Below, piece by piece: positions 5,173 to 5,391 of a DNA stretch of 5,391 nt. This stretch comes from Chloroflexota bacterium. GTDB lineage: Bacteria; Chloroflexota; Dehalococcoidia; Plut-88900. The notes beneath the pieces were generated by a model. It was not told the DNA's origin and did not search any database. It saw nothing but the letters and a program-made list of their open reading frames with translations. How positions within the stretch are numbered: position 1 is the stretch's first letter; each line of letters opens with the position of its first letter. The position numbers and the translations under genes are program-made. The stretch spans positions 1-5,391 of the forward strand of contig JADFJI010000102.1 in the NCBI GenBank assembly GCA_022566235.1. The letters run 5' to 3'.

Positions 5173-5391
5173 TGGCCAGTGGCGCCCCTTGACCAACACG
5201 AGGTCCAGGTGACCGTCGCTGTTGAGGTCACCGAGGCTTACGTTCGCGGACGTTTCAGAAGTCTCTTCCAAGAGAACGACACGATCGAAGACAATCGTCG
5301 CCGGCATAAGCTCCTCCGCCAGCGGAGGAGGTGATGTGCAGCTCCCCAGGGAAAGCGCGGTGAGCGCCGCAATCAGAGCGAACCGAAGGGG
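5032..5391 (-). CDS. FG-GAP/VCBS-repeat lipoprotein, N-terminal fragment, open at the right edge
   Basis: Read from the right edge (codon beginning at base 5391), the frame starts PLRFALIAALTALSLGSC, a lipoprotein signal peptide with a hydrophobic core and an LGSC lipobox, so the Met at 5307 is internal and the true start lies outside the window. After a TSPPP linker come FG-GAP blades with two calcium-binding loops, DLNSDGHLD and DMDHDGDLD, and the KGRHWPLLDPVLIGDGTGSF segment typical of VCBS beta-propellers. The product would be exported and anchored in a membrane, often for binding or surface display. Family character stops at LAVGN (about 5032). The frame stays open to a stop at 4567, but that part is antisense to the SnoaL-like gene. 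Isoleucines here are all ATT (4 of 4) and none of 5 arginines uses AGA/AGG, unlike the GrdE-like gene (ATA 6 of 18; AGA/AGG 7 of 26). Numbers are small but fit a different source genome. Confidence 0.78.
5033..5045 (+). repeat. 13-bp palindrome at the SnoaL/FG-GAP junction
   Basis: TTGCCG and CGGCAA are perfect arms around a single A. It lies within the ~18 bases that fit both the SnoaL motif (ADGKI, plus strand) and the FG-GAP motif (DLAVGN, minus strand), so it may be the microhomology through which the two sequences were joined. Confidence 0.5.

Noticed and set aside
4567..5307. Long minus-strand frame as one 246-residue protein
   Set aside because: Only the part right of about 5032 has FG-GAP character. 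The rest is antisense to a SnoaL-like gene that has its own strong RBS and family motifs, so the full frame is not treated as one gene.

Overview
The window is about 60% G+C and reads as a bacterial accessory-metabolism region, probably one short environmental contig, because genes run off both ends. Shine-Dalgarno sequences are strong (AAAGGAGG, GGAGGG, AGGGAGG). ATA-isoleucine and AGA/AGG-arginine codons are common, which argues against a typical high-GC actinobacterium. Combined with an F420/FMN luciferase-like enzyme, an acyl-CoA dehydrogenase, a DinB/maleylpyruvate-isomerase-type protein and a glycine-reductase-B-like protein, this best fits Chloroflexota (Dehalococcoidia/SAR202-like). 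That placement is inference from gene content and codon use, not from a marker gene.

Layout, left to right. (1) Bases 1-746, plus strand: the 3' part of a mycothiol-dependent maleylpyruvate isomerase-family protein, 5' end outside the window. (2) 895-2064, minus strand: a complete acyl-CoA dehydrogenase with a strong RBS and a plausible sigma-70-type promoter. It converges on gene 1 and diverges from gene 3. (3) 2249-3544, plus strand: a full-length homologue of the GrdE-type proprotein of glycine/sarcosine/betaine reductase component B. It has no Cys or Ser in the region where the pyruvoyl cofactor is normally made. (4) 3628-4584, plus strand: a luciferase-like (F420-dependent type) oxidoreductase, 83 nt downstream and probably co-transcribed with gene 3. 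(5) 4717 onward, plus strand: a SnoaL-like/NTF2-fold small protein with its own RBS and an extended -10 promoter candidate. (6) About 5032-5391, minus strand: the N-terminal part of an FG-GAP/VCBS-repeat lipoprotein running off the right edge.

The most important structural observation is that genes 5 and 6 collide. The SnoaL-like protein loses family character near base 5049, exactly where the opposite-strand FG-GAP protein loses its own near base 5032. Both motifs fit the same roughly 18 bases, which contain a 13-bp palindrome. This looks like a rearrangement or chimeric-assembly breakpoint, so the C-terminal ~40 residues of the SnoaL frame, and everything beyond residue 'N' of the FG-GAP frame, are probably not native.

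The acyl-CoA dehydrogenase, GrdE-like protein, luciferase-like oxidoreductase, SnoaL-like protein and maleylpyruvate isomerase-like protein are the kind of set seen in catabolism of organic acids or xenobiotic/terpenoid-like carbon, but no substrate can be read from the sequence. The pairing of a GrdE-like protein lacking a pyruvoyl precursor with a flavin/F420 enzyme instead of the usual selenoprotein GrdB partner is the best candidate here for undescribed biochemistry.
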